From Parvibaculum sp. (lineage in GTDB: Bacteria; Pseudomonadota; Alphaproteobacteria; Parvibaculales; Parvibaculaceae), in NCBI GenBank assembly GCA_014359855.1, contig JACIYQ010000050.1, positions 1-17,042 on the forward strand: DNA of 17,042 bases. Reading direction: 5' to 3'. The notes under the pieces are model-generated. The model saw only the letters and a list, made by a program, of their open reading frames with translations. It made no database searches and was not told the DNA's origin. Within the stretch, counting starts at the first letter, position 1; every line of letters starts with the position of its first letter. This document shows positions 1-6,641 of this stretch, piece by piece. A program made the translations under genes and the position numbers.

Positions 1-1
1 G

Positions 2-877
2 ACCATTCTCGCCATGGGCGCGGCAGTCGGATTTCTCTCAGGTATGTTCGGCATCGGCGGCGGCTTTCTCATGACGCCGCTGCTGATCTTTCTCGGCATA
101 CCGCCCGCCGTCGCCGTCGGCACGCAGACGACGCAGGTCGTCGCATCGTCGGTGACGGGCGCACTCGCCCATTTCACGAGGCGATCCATCGACTTCAAGA
201 TGGGCGGCGTTCTGCTCGCGGGCGGCGTCGCCGGTTCGCTGAGCGGCATCTATCTCTTCAAGCTCCTTGCCGCGATCGGACAGATCGACCTCGCGATCTC
301 CGTCGTCTATGTGCTGTTCCTGAGCGTGATCGGCGCGATGATGATGGTCGAAAGCGTGCAGGCGATACGCGCGGCACGCGGCGGGCGCGTGACGCCGAGG
401 CGCAAGCATCACAGCTGGATCCACGGTCTGCCCTTCAAAGTGCGCTTCAGGCGCTCGAAGCTCTATATCAGCGTGATCCCGCCAGTGCTTGTCGGCTATT
501 TCGTCGGCACGCTGTCGGCCATCATGGGCGTCGGCGGCGGCTTCATCATGATCCCGGCGATGATCTATCTGCTGCGGATGCCGACCAATGTCGTGATCGG
601 CACATCCTTCTTCCAGATCGTTTTCGTGGCGGCGCTCACCGGCGTCATGCATTCGGTGGAGAACCAGGCGGTCGACATCGTGCTCGGTTTCCTGCTCGTC
701 GTCGGCGGCGTGATCGGCGCGCAATATGGCGTGCGGGCAGCGGAGAAGATGCCGGCGGAGCAACTGCGCGCGCTTCTCGCGGCCATTCTCCTGCTCATCG
801 GCATGCGGCTCGGCTACGATCTCGTGAGCACGCCGCCCGATCTCTATTCCGTGATCGAAGCGGAGCCGCTCTCATGA
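2..877 (+). CDS. TauE/SafE-family sulfite/organosulfur exporter, 5' partial
   Basis: Integral membrane permease of the TauE/SafE (former DUF81) family, whose members move sulfite, sulfoacetate or other anions across the inner membrane. The reading frame stays open to the left edge (T-I-L-A before the ATG at 14), so a short N-terminal part is missing and the ATG at 14 is probably internal. The two halves repeat the family's glycine-rich signature: SGMFGIGGGFLMTPLL near the visible N-terminus and SAIMGVGGGFIMIPAMI in the second half. They are joined by a basic cytoplasmic loop (RRKHHSW). The stop overlaps the next start as ATGA (874-877), indicating translational coupling to the TIGR02186 gene. 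Family is clear; the substrate is not visible. Association with sulfur compounds is an inference from family and from the CcdA neighbour. Confidence 0.9.
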   Translation, partial: TILAMGAAVGFLSGMFGIGGGFLMTPLLIFLGIPPAVAVGTQTTQVVASSVTGALAHFTRRSIDFKMGGVLLAGGVAGSLSGIYLFKLLAAIGQIDLAISVVYVLFLSVIGAMMMVESVQAIRAARGGRVTPRRKHHSWIHGLPFKVRFRRSKLYISVIPPVLVGYFVGTLSAIMGVGGGFIMIPAMIYLLRMPTNVVIGTSFFQIVFVAALTGVMHSVENQAVDIVLGFLLVVGGVIGAQYGVRAAEKMPAEQLRALLAAILLLIGMRLGYDLVSTPPDLYSVIEAEPLS

Positions 878-1662
878 TGCGGCGCGCGGCGGCACTCTTC
901 ATTGCGTTTCTTGCTTTCGCGGCGCCTGCGCGCGCGGACCAGCTCGTCACCGATCTCTCCGAACATCAGGTTGCGATCCGCTCGAACTTTACGGGCACGC
1001 AGATCCTTCTGTTCGGCGCGGTGGAAGCGGCACGGCCCGGCTCGCGCGCGCTCAACCGCGACATCGTCGTGGTGGTTCAGGGCCCGTCGCGGCCGATGAC
1101 CGTACGCCGCAAGGAACAGGTGACGGCTATCTGGGTCAATCACGACAGCGTGACCTATCCAAGCGTGCCGGGCTATTACGCGATCGCGAGCACGCGGCCG
1201 CTCGAAGTGACGGCGACGCCGGAGACGCTGAAGGCGTTGCGCATCGGCATCGAGAACATCGACCCCGGCACGCCCATCGCGCATGCCATCGACGGTACGC
1301 AGCAGATCCTGCCGCCGGACGAAGAACGCGCCTTCTGGAAGGCGCTGATCCGCAACAAGCGGCGCGACGGGCTTTACATCAACGTGCCCGGCGGCGTTAC
1401 CTTTCTCGGGCAGACGCTTTTCCGCGCGACTGTCGACATTCCCGCAAAGGTGCCTGTCGGGCTCTACACGGCGAAGGTCTATCTGCTGCAGGACGGCGAG
1501 ATCATCGACACGATCTCATCGCCTCTCTATATCGAGAAGGGCGGCGTCGAACGGTTTCTCTACCGCATGGCGCATACGGACCCGCTGCTCTATGGCATGA
1601 TCGCCGTGCTGGTCGCGGCCTTCGCGGGCTGGCTTGCATCGGCCGTGATGACGCGGCGGTAA
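874..1662 (+). CDS. TIGR02186 / Alph_Pro_TM family membrane-anchored periplasmic protein
   Basis: A 262-residue protein recognised as the Alph_Pro_TM family (TIGR02186), restricted mainly to Alphaproteobacteria and of unknown function. It starts with a signal peptide (RRAAALFIAFLAFAAPARA, probable cleavage before DQLV). A beta-rich periplasmic domain follows, including NFTGTQILLFGAVE at about residues 37-50. It ends with a single transmembrane helix (LLYGMIAVLVAAFAGWLASA) and a short basic tail. The expected topology is a periplasmic domain anchored by its C-terminus. The start overlaps the exporter stop by ATGA; ATG at 877 is an alternative start. The ccdA-like gene begins 10 bp downstream. 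I infer that it works with the TauE/SafE permease as an accessory protein, because the two are translationally coupled; no catalytic residues can be identified. Confidence 0.85.
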   Translation: MMRRAAALFIAFLAFAAPARADQLVTDLSEHQVAIRSNFTGTQILLFGAVEAARPGSRALNRDIVVVVQGPSRPMTVRRKEQVTAIWVNHDSVTYPSVPGYYAIASTRPLEVTATPETLKALRIGIENIDPGTPIAHAIDGTQQILPPDEERAFWKALIRNKRRDGLYINVPGGVTFLGQTLFRATVDIPAKVPVGLYTAKVYLLQDGEIIDTISSPLYIEKGGVERFLYRMAHTDPLLYGMIAVLVAAFAGWLASAVMTRR

Positions 1663-1672
1663 GGACAGGAAA

Positions 1673-2443
1673 ATGGAAGTCGGATATTTCGCCGCGGCGC
1701 TTGGCGGCCTCATCAGTTTTCTTTCGCCCTGCGTGCTGCCGCTCGTGCCCGCCTATCTCTGTTTCATTGCAGGCACATCGCTCGAAGAACTGACGCGCGA
1801 GGACGCGGAGGGAAAGCCGCTCGCCTCCAAAGGGTTGACGTTGCGCGTTGCGCTCGGCGCCGCTGGCTTCGTGCTCGGCTTCACGACGATCTTCGTTGCG
1901 CTCGGCGCCAGCGCCTCCGCGATCAATCCGCTGATCCTTCAGCACAAGGAGCTTCTGTCGCGCATCGCGGGCGCCGTCATCATCGTATTCGGGCTTCACT
2001 ATATGGGGCTCTTCCGCATCGCCTTCCTCAATCGCGACGCGCGCTTCCACATCGCAGGAAGCGGCGAGGGCGAGCGAAGCTATCTGATGCAGTTTGCAAG
2101 CCCCTATCTGCTCGGGCTCGCCTTCGCCTTCGGATGGACGCCGTGCATCGGCCCCATTCTCGCGACGATCCTCACCATTGCGGCGGCGCAGGAAAGTCTC
2201 GCTGCCGGTGCGTCTCTGCTGACCGTCTATTCGCTGGGGCTTGGCATACCGTTTCTCGCCGCCGCATTCGCCGTACGCGGATTTTTGAGCTTCGCATCGA
2301 AGTTCCGGCGGCACATGCGACAAGTCGAAATCGCGGCCGGCGTGCTGCTCGCCGTGACGGGCCTGATGATGCTGACGGGAAATTTCGAGCGGATCGCGAT
2401 CTTCCTGATCGAGACGTTTCCGGTGCTCGGCACGCTCGGCTGA
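1673..2443 (+). CDS. ccdA: CcdA-like thiol:disulfide transmembrane electron carrier
   Basis: Protein of 256 residues with the DsbD transmembrane-domain/CcdA fold, which passes electrons from cytoplasmic thioredoxin across the inner membrane to periplasmic thiol proteins (cytochrome c maturation or other reductants). The two redox cysteines stand in the expected pseudo-symmetric motifs: LSPCVLPLVP with Cys20 and GWTPCIGPIL with Cys158. About six hydrophobic helices are visible. Length fits CcdA rather than full DsbD, as no periplasmic thioredoxin domain is attached. The start has AGGA/AGGAAA purine stretches just upstream in TAAGGACAGGAAAATG. It is the third gene of an operon with the TauE/SafE and TIGR02186 genes. 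That context suggests either haem/cytochrome maturation or supply of reductant to a sulfur-handling partner; the sequence does not decide. Confidence 0.9.
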   Translation: MEVGYFAAALGGLISFLSPCVLPLVPAYLCFIAGTSLEELTREDAEGKPLASKGLTLRVALGAAGFVLGFTTIFVALGASASAINPLILQHKELLSRIAGAVIIVFGLHYMGLFRIAFLNRDARFHIAGSGEGERSYLMQFASPYLLGLAFAFGWTPCIGPILATILTIAAAQESLAAGASLLTVYSLGLGIPFLAAAFAVRGFLSFASKFRRHMRQVEIAAGVLLAVTGLMMLTGNFERIAIFLIETFPVLGTLG

Positions 2444-2576
2444 GCGGGGATAAAGCGGCGCTTTTTCGGGCGACTGTCATCGAAATGTCATCGAACCGTC
2501 ATGAATGGTGTCCGGAGACCGCTTGAAAAAAGTAGTCCCCGGTTTTCGATGCTTTTGTCTGGCGCTGCCCCCGCCC

Positions 2577-2634
2577 CGAAATTCGCGGCGCGAATTTCGA
2601 CCCTCCCCGAGGGGAGGGTGAGGATTAGTTTTTT
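2577..2634 (+). terminator. Tandem hairpins between convergent ccdA and pdeM
   Basis: Two perfect inverted repeats stand side by side. The first has 10-bp arms, CGAAATTCGC (2577-2586) and GCGAATTTCG (2590-2599). The second has arms CCCTCCC (2601-2607) and GGGAGGG (2612-2618), followed ten bases later by a six-T tract (2629-2634). The place between two converging genes suits a terminator for ccdA. The distance to the T tract makes it a non-classical one, and the CCCTCCCC...GGGGAGGG pattern also resembles dispersed intergenic repeats of Alphaproteobacteria. I see no gene in 2444-2637. Confidence 0.5.
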
Positions 2635-2637
2635 CGA

Positions 2638-3363
2638 TCAGTCGGCTTCGAGGCGGCGGGCGGAAACGGGGATAACCGTGCGCGCGCCCATCATCCAGGC
2701 GTGAAAATCGAAACCGGGCAGCAAATCGTCGTAAGCCGTGTCGAGCACGTTGAGACCGCCTGCATAGGCGCCGAAGGCGGGCATGATCATCCGCGTGCCG
2801 TCCGACGCGAAGCAGCGGCGGCGCAGACGCCGGCCGCGCACGCGAACCGCCGCACAGGGATGAAGATGGCCCGCGATCTCGCCCGTCAAGGGCGCGGCCT
2901 GCGGTTCATGACGGAAGGTGAGCGGGCCGACGCGAAGTTCCTCCATCACCGCGCCGCCGAAGGCGCGAGGCGGAACCGGATCGTGGTTGCCCGCGATCCA
3001 GATCCAGTCGAGCGACTTTGAAAGCCGCGCGAGGCGCGCGGCGTCTTCCTCGTCCATCCGGTGTCCGGCGTCGCCGTCGTGAAAGCTGTCGCCGAGGGCG
3101 ACGAGTGTTTGCGGTTTCAGCTTCGAGACGAGCGCTTCGAGACGGGCGATGGTCGCGCGCGTGTCGTAGGGCGGGAGCGGCAGCCCACGAGCGGCGAAGG
3201 CGGAGCCTTTTTCGAGATGGAGATCGGCGACGGCGAGGAGGCGCTCGTCCGGTGCCCACGCCGCGCCTTCGGGCATGAGATCGAAGCTCACGCCGCAGAC
3301 GCGGAGCGAGGGATGGGTTTCGATGCGGGCTTCCCGTCTTCTATCTTTCATCCGTCCGTACAC
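2638..3363 (-). CDS. Ligase-associated metallophosphoesterase, PdeM-like
   Basis: Calcineurin-like phosphoesterase of the DNA-ligase-associated type (TIGR04123, PdeM), thought to act in a DNA-repair set with an ATP-dependent ligase, an exonuclease and an Lhr-like helicase. All metal-binding motifs are visible: ADLHLEKG (Asp47, His49), GDSFHDGD (Asp92), GNHDP (Asn126, His127) and GHLHP (His166, His168). Length (241 residues) is normal. The longest frame begins with GTG at 3363, with AGGAG 12 bases ahead; ATG at 3351 is an alternative that would remove four residues. It lies 175 bp downstream of the helicase remnant on the same strand, the usual order in this gene set, so the phosphoesterase seems to have outlived its helicase partner. 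Ligase and exonuclease genes are not in the window. Confidence in family high, biochemical role inferred. Confidence 0.88.
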   Translation of the reverse strand: MYGRMKDRRREARIETHPSLRVCGVSFDLMPEGAAWAPDERLLAVADLHLEKGSAFAARGLPLPPYDTRATIARLEALVSKLKPQTLVALGDSFHDGDAGHRMDEEDAARLARLSKSLDWIWIAGNHDPVPPRAFGGAVMEELRVGPLTFRHEPQAAPLTGEIAGHLHPCAAVRVRGRRLRRRCFASDGTRMIMPAFGAYAGGLNVLDTAYDDLLPGFDFHAWMMGARTVIPVSARRLEAD

Positions 3364-3390
3364 GTATCGAACTTTCTCCTAAACACGGAT

Positions 3391-3491
3391 GTCATCCCGG
3401 GATTTATTCCCGGGACCCATTGGCCTCCCCGTCTATGGTGACGTGGATTGGGTCCCGGCAACAAGTGCCGGGATGACACTTCTATTTTTGG
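3391..3491. repeat. Dispersed palindromic repeat, copy A (101 bp)
   Basis: Copy A of an element found again at 4117-4217. It runs from GTCATCCCGGG to CCGGGATGAC (87 bp) and continues into a conserved tail ACTTCTATTTTTGG. Its two arms are inverted copies of each other (GTCATCCCGG..TT.TT.CCGGGACCCA type), and each arm also folds by itself as CCCGGGATTTATTCCCGGG and CCCGGCAACAAGTGCCGGG. Directly after it, GCTCCTCGCAATGAC (3496-3510) resembles another alphaproteobacterial repeat, GTCATTGCGAGGAGC read on the other strand. No gene is visible in 3364-3538. Confidence 0.85.
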
Positions 3492-3538
3492 ATGCGCTCC
3501 TCGCAATGACGACTTGTTATAAAATGAGTCGGGCGAGG

Positions 3539-4072
3539 TCAAACGAGCCGCGTCGCCTCCGCGATCAGATCGTCTGCCGCTTCGGAGAGTAGCGCTTCGT
3601 TCGCTTCGCCGTCCACGCTCACCTTGCCGATGTCGAGGAGGACGGGCACGGCCAGCGGCGAGACGCGGTCGAGGCGTTTCAGGAGGATGCGTCCCTTGAT
3701 GCGCCTCAGCATCGCCGCGACGCGGGCGACATCGAGCAAGCCTGTCGAGGCATCGTTATAGGTGGCGCGGAGCATGATGTGGTCCGGCTCGTGCTCGCGC
3801 AGCACATTATAGATGAGGTCGGAGGAGAAGGTGACCTGGCGGCCGGTCTTCTCCATGCCCGGATAGCGGCGCTCGATGAGGCCCGGCAGGAAGCCCGCGA
3901 GCGTCTTGCCCGCACCCGTGGGCGCGATGAGGAGCGCGGATTTTCCCGCCTGGGCGAGGGAAAGAAGCGCGAGCTGATGGGCGCGCGGGCTCCAGCCGCG
4001 GCTTTCGAACCAGCGGGCGAAGAGCGGGGGAAGCGTTGCGGTTTCCGGCGCGACGGCTAGAGGCTTCGTCAT
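3539..4072 (-). pseudogene. Ligase-associated Lhr-like DEXH helicase, large internal in-frame deletion
   Basis: The 177-residue frame joins the two ends of a protein that is normally about 800 residues or more. Residues 1-63 are the helicase N-terminus with the Walker A motif APTGAGKT (50-57). From about residue 64 the sequence jumps to the family C-terminus: GLIERRYPGMEKTGRQVTFS, then SSDLIYNVLREHEPDHIMLR and DRVSPLAVPVLLDIGK. The DEXH box, motif III, the whole second RecA domain and the winged-helix region are missing, so helicase activity is not expected. Frame, start and stop are intact, so a short product could still be made. The likely junction is at 3872-3886, where LIE-type sequence occurs in both the N-terminal and C-terminal parts of intact relatives. 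No good ribosome site precedes the ATG. It lies upstream of pdeM and between repeat copies A and B. Alternatives are a real deletion, an assembly collapse, or a residual small protein. Confidence 0.8.
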
Positions 4073-4116
4073 GGAATGGAGAGTAGGAGAAGCTTCGACA
4101 TCCCGTCAAAGAAGGT

Positions 4117-4217
4117 GTCATCCCGGGCCTTGTGCCCGGGACCCACTCGCCGTTTGTTTTGCCGCAGCGTGGATTGGGCCCCGGCAACGAGTGCCGGGGT
4201 GACACTTTTATTTTTGG
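4117..4217. repeat. Dispersed palindromic repeat, copy B (101 bp)
   Basis: Second copy, in the same orientation as copy A and of exactly the same length: 87 bp from GTCATCCCGGG to CCGGGGTGAC, then the tail ACTTTTATTTTTGG. Ends and inner GTGGATTGGG(T/C)CCCGGCAAC block match copy A closely; the middle 23 bp differ. Internal hairpin arms CCCGGGCCTTGTGCCCGGG and CCCCGGCAACGAGTGCCGGGG are kept, with compensating changes (CCCGGCA/TGCCGGG becomes CCCCGGCA/TGCCGGGG), which suggests the structure matters or is recently duplicated. Confidence 0.85.
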
Positions 4218-4225
4218 CAGGCGAC

Positions 4226-4251
4226 GTCATCACGGCTTTCGCCGGGATGAC
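4226..4251. repeat. Short GTCAT...ATGAC palindrome next to copy B
   Basis: A 26-bp imperfect palindrome starting GTCATCACGGC and ending GCCGGGATGAC, of the kind scattered between genes in many alphaproteobacterial genomes. It sits 8 bp after copy B, so the 286-bp space between the helicase remnant and mscS is mostly repeat sequence plus the mscS leader; no gene is visible there. Confidence 0.6.
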
Positions 4252-4358
4252 ACCGAGTTTGGGGAGAGAATTTGTTTCGATTCACGCCCTTCAAGGTTCA
4301 AATCTCTGGTTCCCCATGGGAAACTGATGCTCCCGCCCCATACTTGAGGAACCACCGC

Positions 4359-5192
4359 ATGCTCGACCAGCTTCCGCCTTCCATCCGCGAACAGCTCGAT
4401 GTTCTGCTGCCGCAGCTTGTCGAGGGCGGCGTGAATATCGTTATCGCCATTCTCATCCTCATTCTCGGCCTGTGGTTCGCCGGGCGGTGCCGGACATGGA
4501 CGATGCGGGCGCTGGGACGCTGGCCGGCGATGGACGAGATGCTGCTGAATTTCTTCGGCACCATGGTGCGCTATCTCGTCCTTACCTTCACGATCCTCGC
4601 GGTGCTGGCGAAGTTCGGCGTGCAGACGGCAAGCCTCATCGCCGTGCTCGGCGCGGCGGGCCTTGCCGTCGGCCTGGCGCTGCAGGGCACGCTTTCCAAT
4701 GTCGCCGCGGGCGTGATGCTGCTGATCTTCCGGCCGTTCCGCGCGGGGCATTATGTGGAGGCGGGCGGCGTTGCAGGGACGGTGAAGGCGCTGACGCTTT
4801 TCACCACGGAACTCGCGACGCCCGACAATGTGCAGATCGTGGTGCCGAACAGCGAGGTCTGGGGAAAGCCGATCACGAACTACACCTATCACCCGACGCG
4901 CCGCGTCGACATTACCTTCGGCATTTCCTATGGCGACGATATCGGCAAGGCCATGCAGATCATTCGCGAGGCGCTGGACGCGGATGCGCGCTGCCTGAAG
5001 GAGCCGGAGGCCTTTATCGGGGTGATCGGCCTCGGCGACAGTTCGGTCGATATCGTGACGCGCGTCTGGGTGATGAATGCGGACTACTGGCCGGTACGTT
5101 TCGACCTGATGCGGGGTGTCAAGGAGCGCTTCGACGAGGGCGGAATCACCATCCCCTTCCCGGCCCGGACTATTTATACTTCAGCGGACTGA
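4359..5192 (+). CDS. mscS: Small-conductance mechanosensitive channel, MscS family
   Basis: A 277-residue inner-membrane channel that opens on hypo-osmotic shock to release solutes. The pore helix and its continuation match E. coli MscS closely: SLIAVLGAAGLAVGLALQGT, then LSNVAAGVMLLIFRPFRAGH, followed by the beta domain (VPNSEVWGKPITNYTYHPTR) and the C-terminal mixed domain ending IPFPARTIY. Length is near that of E. coli MscS (286). I choose the ATG at 4359 because GAGGA stands eight bases before it; an in-frame ATG at 4272 would add 29 residues (MFRFTPFKV...) that are unlike the family and fall close to repeat sequence. The DUF6460 gene follows 46 bp downstream and probably shares the transcript. 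Confidence 0.95.
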   Translation: MLDQLPPSIREQLDVLLPQLVEGGVNIVIAILILILGLWFAGRCRTWTMRALGRWPAMDEMLLNFFGTMVRYLVLTFTILAVLAKFGVQTASLIAVLGAAGLAVGLALQGTLSNVAAGVMLLIFRPFRAGHYVEAGGVAGTVKALTLFTTELATPDNVQIVVPNSEVWGKPITNYTYHPTRRVDITFGISYGDDIGKAMQIIREALDADARCLKEPEAFIGVIGLGDSSVDIVTRVWVMNADYWPVRFDLMRGVKERFDEGGITIPFPARTIYTSAD

Positions 5193-5238
5193 GCTCGCCG
5201 CCGGAAGCGCGCGAGACAAAACAAGGAACGGAACGCAG

Positions 5239-5508
5239 ATGGATCGGTTTTTCGGCGGGCCCGTGCTGCCCACGCTTTTCAAGCTCGCCATCGCGTCCAT
5301 CGCGGTGGGCGTGGTGCTGGCGGTTTTCGGCATCAAGCCGATCGACCTGTGGCGGGACTTCCTCGATACGCTGGGTCGCATCTGGGAGATGGGGTTCGAT
5401 GCGATCGACTGGTCGCTGCAATACCTGCTGCTCGGCGCCGTGGTCGTGATCCCGATTTTCGTCGCGGTCAGGCTGTGGAGCGTGCTCGTCGCGCGGGGGA
5501 AGGAGTGA
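5239..5508 (+). CDS. DUF6460 small integral membrane protein
   Basis: An 89-residue protein with two hydrophobic segments: FKLAIASIAVGVVLAVFGI near the N-terminus and YLLLGAVVVIPIFVAVRLWS near the C-terminus. Between them lies the amphipathic WRDFLDTLGRIWEMGFDAID stretch. The GFDAI...YLLLGAVVVIP pattern is what I recognise as DUF6460, a short alphaproteobacterial membrane family without known function. AAGGA lies 11 bases before the ATG at 5239; upstream in-frame codons translate to a Ser/Arg-rich sequence overlapping mscS and are not credible. The position directly after mscS suggests, without proof, a role at the membrane under osmotic stress. A 7-bp inverted repeat GGAAGGA/TCCTTCC (5498-5520) spans its stop codon but lacks an adjacent T tract. 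Confidence 0.75.
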   Translation: MDRFFGGPVLPTLFKLAIASIAVGVVLAVFGIKPIDLWRDFLDTLGRIWEMGFDAIDWSLQYLLLGAVVVIPIFVAVRLWSVLVARGKE

Positions 5509-5561
5509 GGGAGTCCTTCCTGCCGTGGTTGCCGGATTGCCGACAATGACATCCTGTTTTT

Positions 5562-6536
5562 CTACATCTCGATGACGACCTTGCCGACGGCCTTGCGTTC
5601 CTGAAGCATGCGCAGGGCGTCGACGGCGCGTTCGAGCGGGAAGCGGGCGCAGATGTAGGGCGCGATCTTTCCTTCTTCGGCGAGGCGGGCGATGGCGGCA
5701 AGGTTCGCCCTGCCCGCTTCGGGGTCGCGGCGGCCATATTCGCCGGCGCGGACGCCGATGACCGAGAAGCCCTTGATGAGCGGCATGTTGACGGAGACGG
5801 TGGGGATGCGGCCGCTGGTGAAGCCGATGATCAGCAGGCGGCCATTCCAGGCGATGCAGCGCAGGCTCTCGTCGAAGACATCGCCGCCGACGGGATCGTA
5901 GATCACATCCGCGCCGCGCCCGCCGGTGAGTTCCTTCACCTTCTCGCGGAAGCCTTGCGTGACATTCAGGACGTGATCGGCACCGCGCGATTTCACGATT
6001 TTCAGTTTCTCGCCGGAGGCCGAGGTGGCGATCACCGTTGCGCCGAGGAGCTTGCCCATTTCGACGGCGGCGAGACCGACGCCGCCCGTGCTGCCATGCA
6101 CCAGCAGCGTTTCGCCGGGCTGGAGATGGCCGCGGCAGACAAGCGCGACATAGGCCGTGAGATAGGCGGCCGGGTAAGCGGCGGCCTCGGCGAAATCCAT
6201 GGGGCCGGGAATGGGGCGGCAGGCCTCGGCGGCGACATTCGCCTCCTCCGCGAAGCCGCCGGTGCGCAGGCCCGCGACGACGCGGTCGCCCACCTTGAGG
6301 GCCGTTACGCCTTCGCCCAGCGCCGCGACGACCCCCGCCCCTTCCATGCCGGGGGAAAAGGGAAGCTCGGGCTTGAACTGATATTTGCCCTGGATCATCA
6401 GGATGTCCGGAAAGTTGACCGAACAGGCCTTGAGCCGCAGACGCACCTCGCCCGGCCCCGGCGGCGGCAGTTCGACCTCCTCCATCCTCAATACGCCGAT
6501 GTCTTCCGATAGTTCGTGCACACGCATGGCGCGCAT
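5562..6536 (-). CDS. NADPH:quinone oxidoreductase-like zinc-independent MDR protein
   Basis: A 324-residue medium-chain dehydrogenase/reductase of the quinone oxidoreductase/zeta-crystallin type, which uses NADPH to reduce quinones or enone substrates in the cytoplasm. The N-terminal GroES-like domain shows PGPGEVRLRLKACSVNFPDI and the substrate-side motif PFSPGMEGAGVV. The Rossmann domain has VHGSTGGVGLAA (about residues 147-156), then GADHVLNVT and DVIYDPVGGDVFDES. The zinc ligands of alcohol dehydrogenases are absent. The ATG at 6536 is favoured by GGAGA six bases upstream. The gene converges with the DUF6460 gene. A palindrome GCAAAT-TC-ATTTGC lies 26 bp upstream of the start and may be regulatory. 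True substrate unknown. Confidence 0.92.
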   Translation of the reverse strand: MRAMRVHELSEDIGVLRMEEVELPPPGPGEVRLRLKACSVNFPDILMIQGKYQFKPELPFSPGMEGAGVVAALGEGVTALKVGDRVVAGLRTGGFAEEANVAAEACRPIPGPMDFAEAAAYPAAYLTAYVALVCRGHLQPGETLLVHGSTGGVGLAAVEMGKLLGATVIATSASGEKLKIVKSRGADHVLNVTQGFREKVKELTGGRGADVIYDPVGGDVFDESLRCIAWNGRLLIIGFTSGRIPTVSVNMPLIKGFSVIGVRAGEYGRRDPEAGRANLAAIARLAEEGKIAPYICARFPLERAVDALRMLQERKAVGKVVIEM

Positions 6537-6561
6537 GAGCGTTCTCCCCGTCTCTTTTATG

Positions 6562-6575
6562 GCAAATTCATTTGC
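6562..6575. promoter_or_regulatory. Palindrome upstream of the MDR gene, possible operator
   Basis: Perfect inverted repeat GCAAAT-TC-ATTTGC in the short AT-rich stretch before the MDR oxidoreductase start, in an otherwise GC-rich region. The position fits a regulator site for redox-responsive control; no regulator gene is adjacent, so this is only a candidate. Confidence 0.3.
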
Positions 6576-6641
6576 GGCAAAGCATAGAGGGACGGCCCCA
6601 ACTTCGCCATGCTGCGCGCCGCACTCCTTTCTCCGCTCCGA

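Noticed and set aside
3391..4251. CRISPR-like array from repeated GTCATCCCGG blocks
   Set aside because: There are only two copies 726 bp apart with a gene between them, they are palindromic intergenic elements, and no cas gene is present.
4272..4358. N-terminal extension of MscS from ATG 4272
   Set aside because: The 29 extra residues do not resemble the family and lack a ribosome site; ATG 4359 has GAGGA at good spacing.
5498..5520. GGAAGGA/TCCTTCC inverted repeat as an intrinsic terminator of the DUF6460 gene
   Set aside because: It spans the stop codon, has a 9-base loop and a weak stem, and no T tract follows closely.
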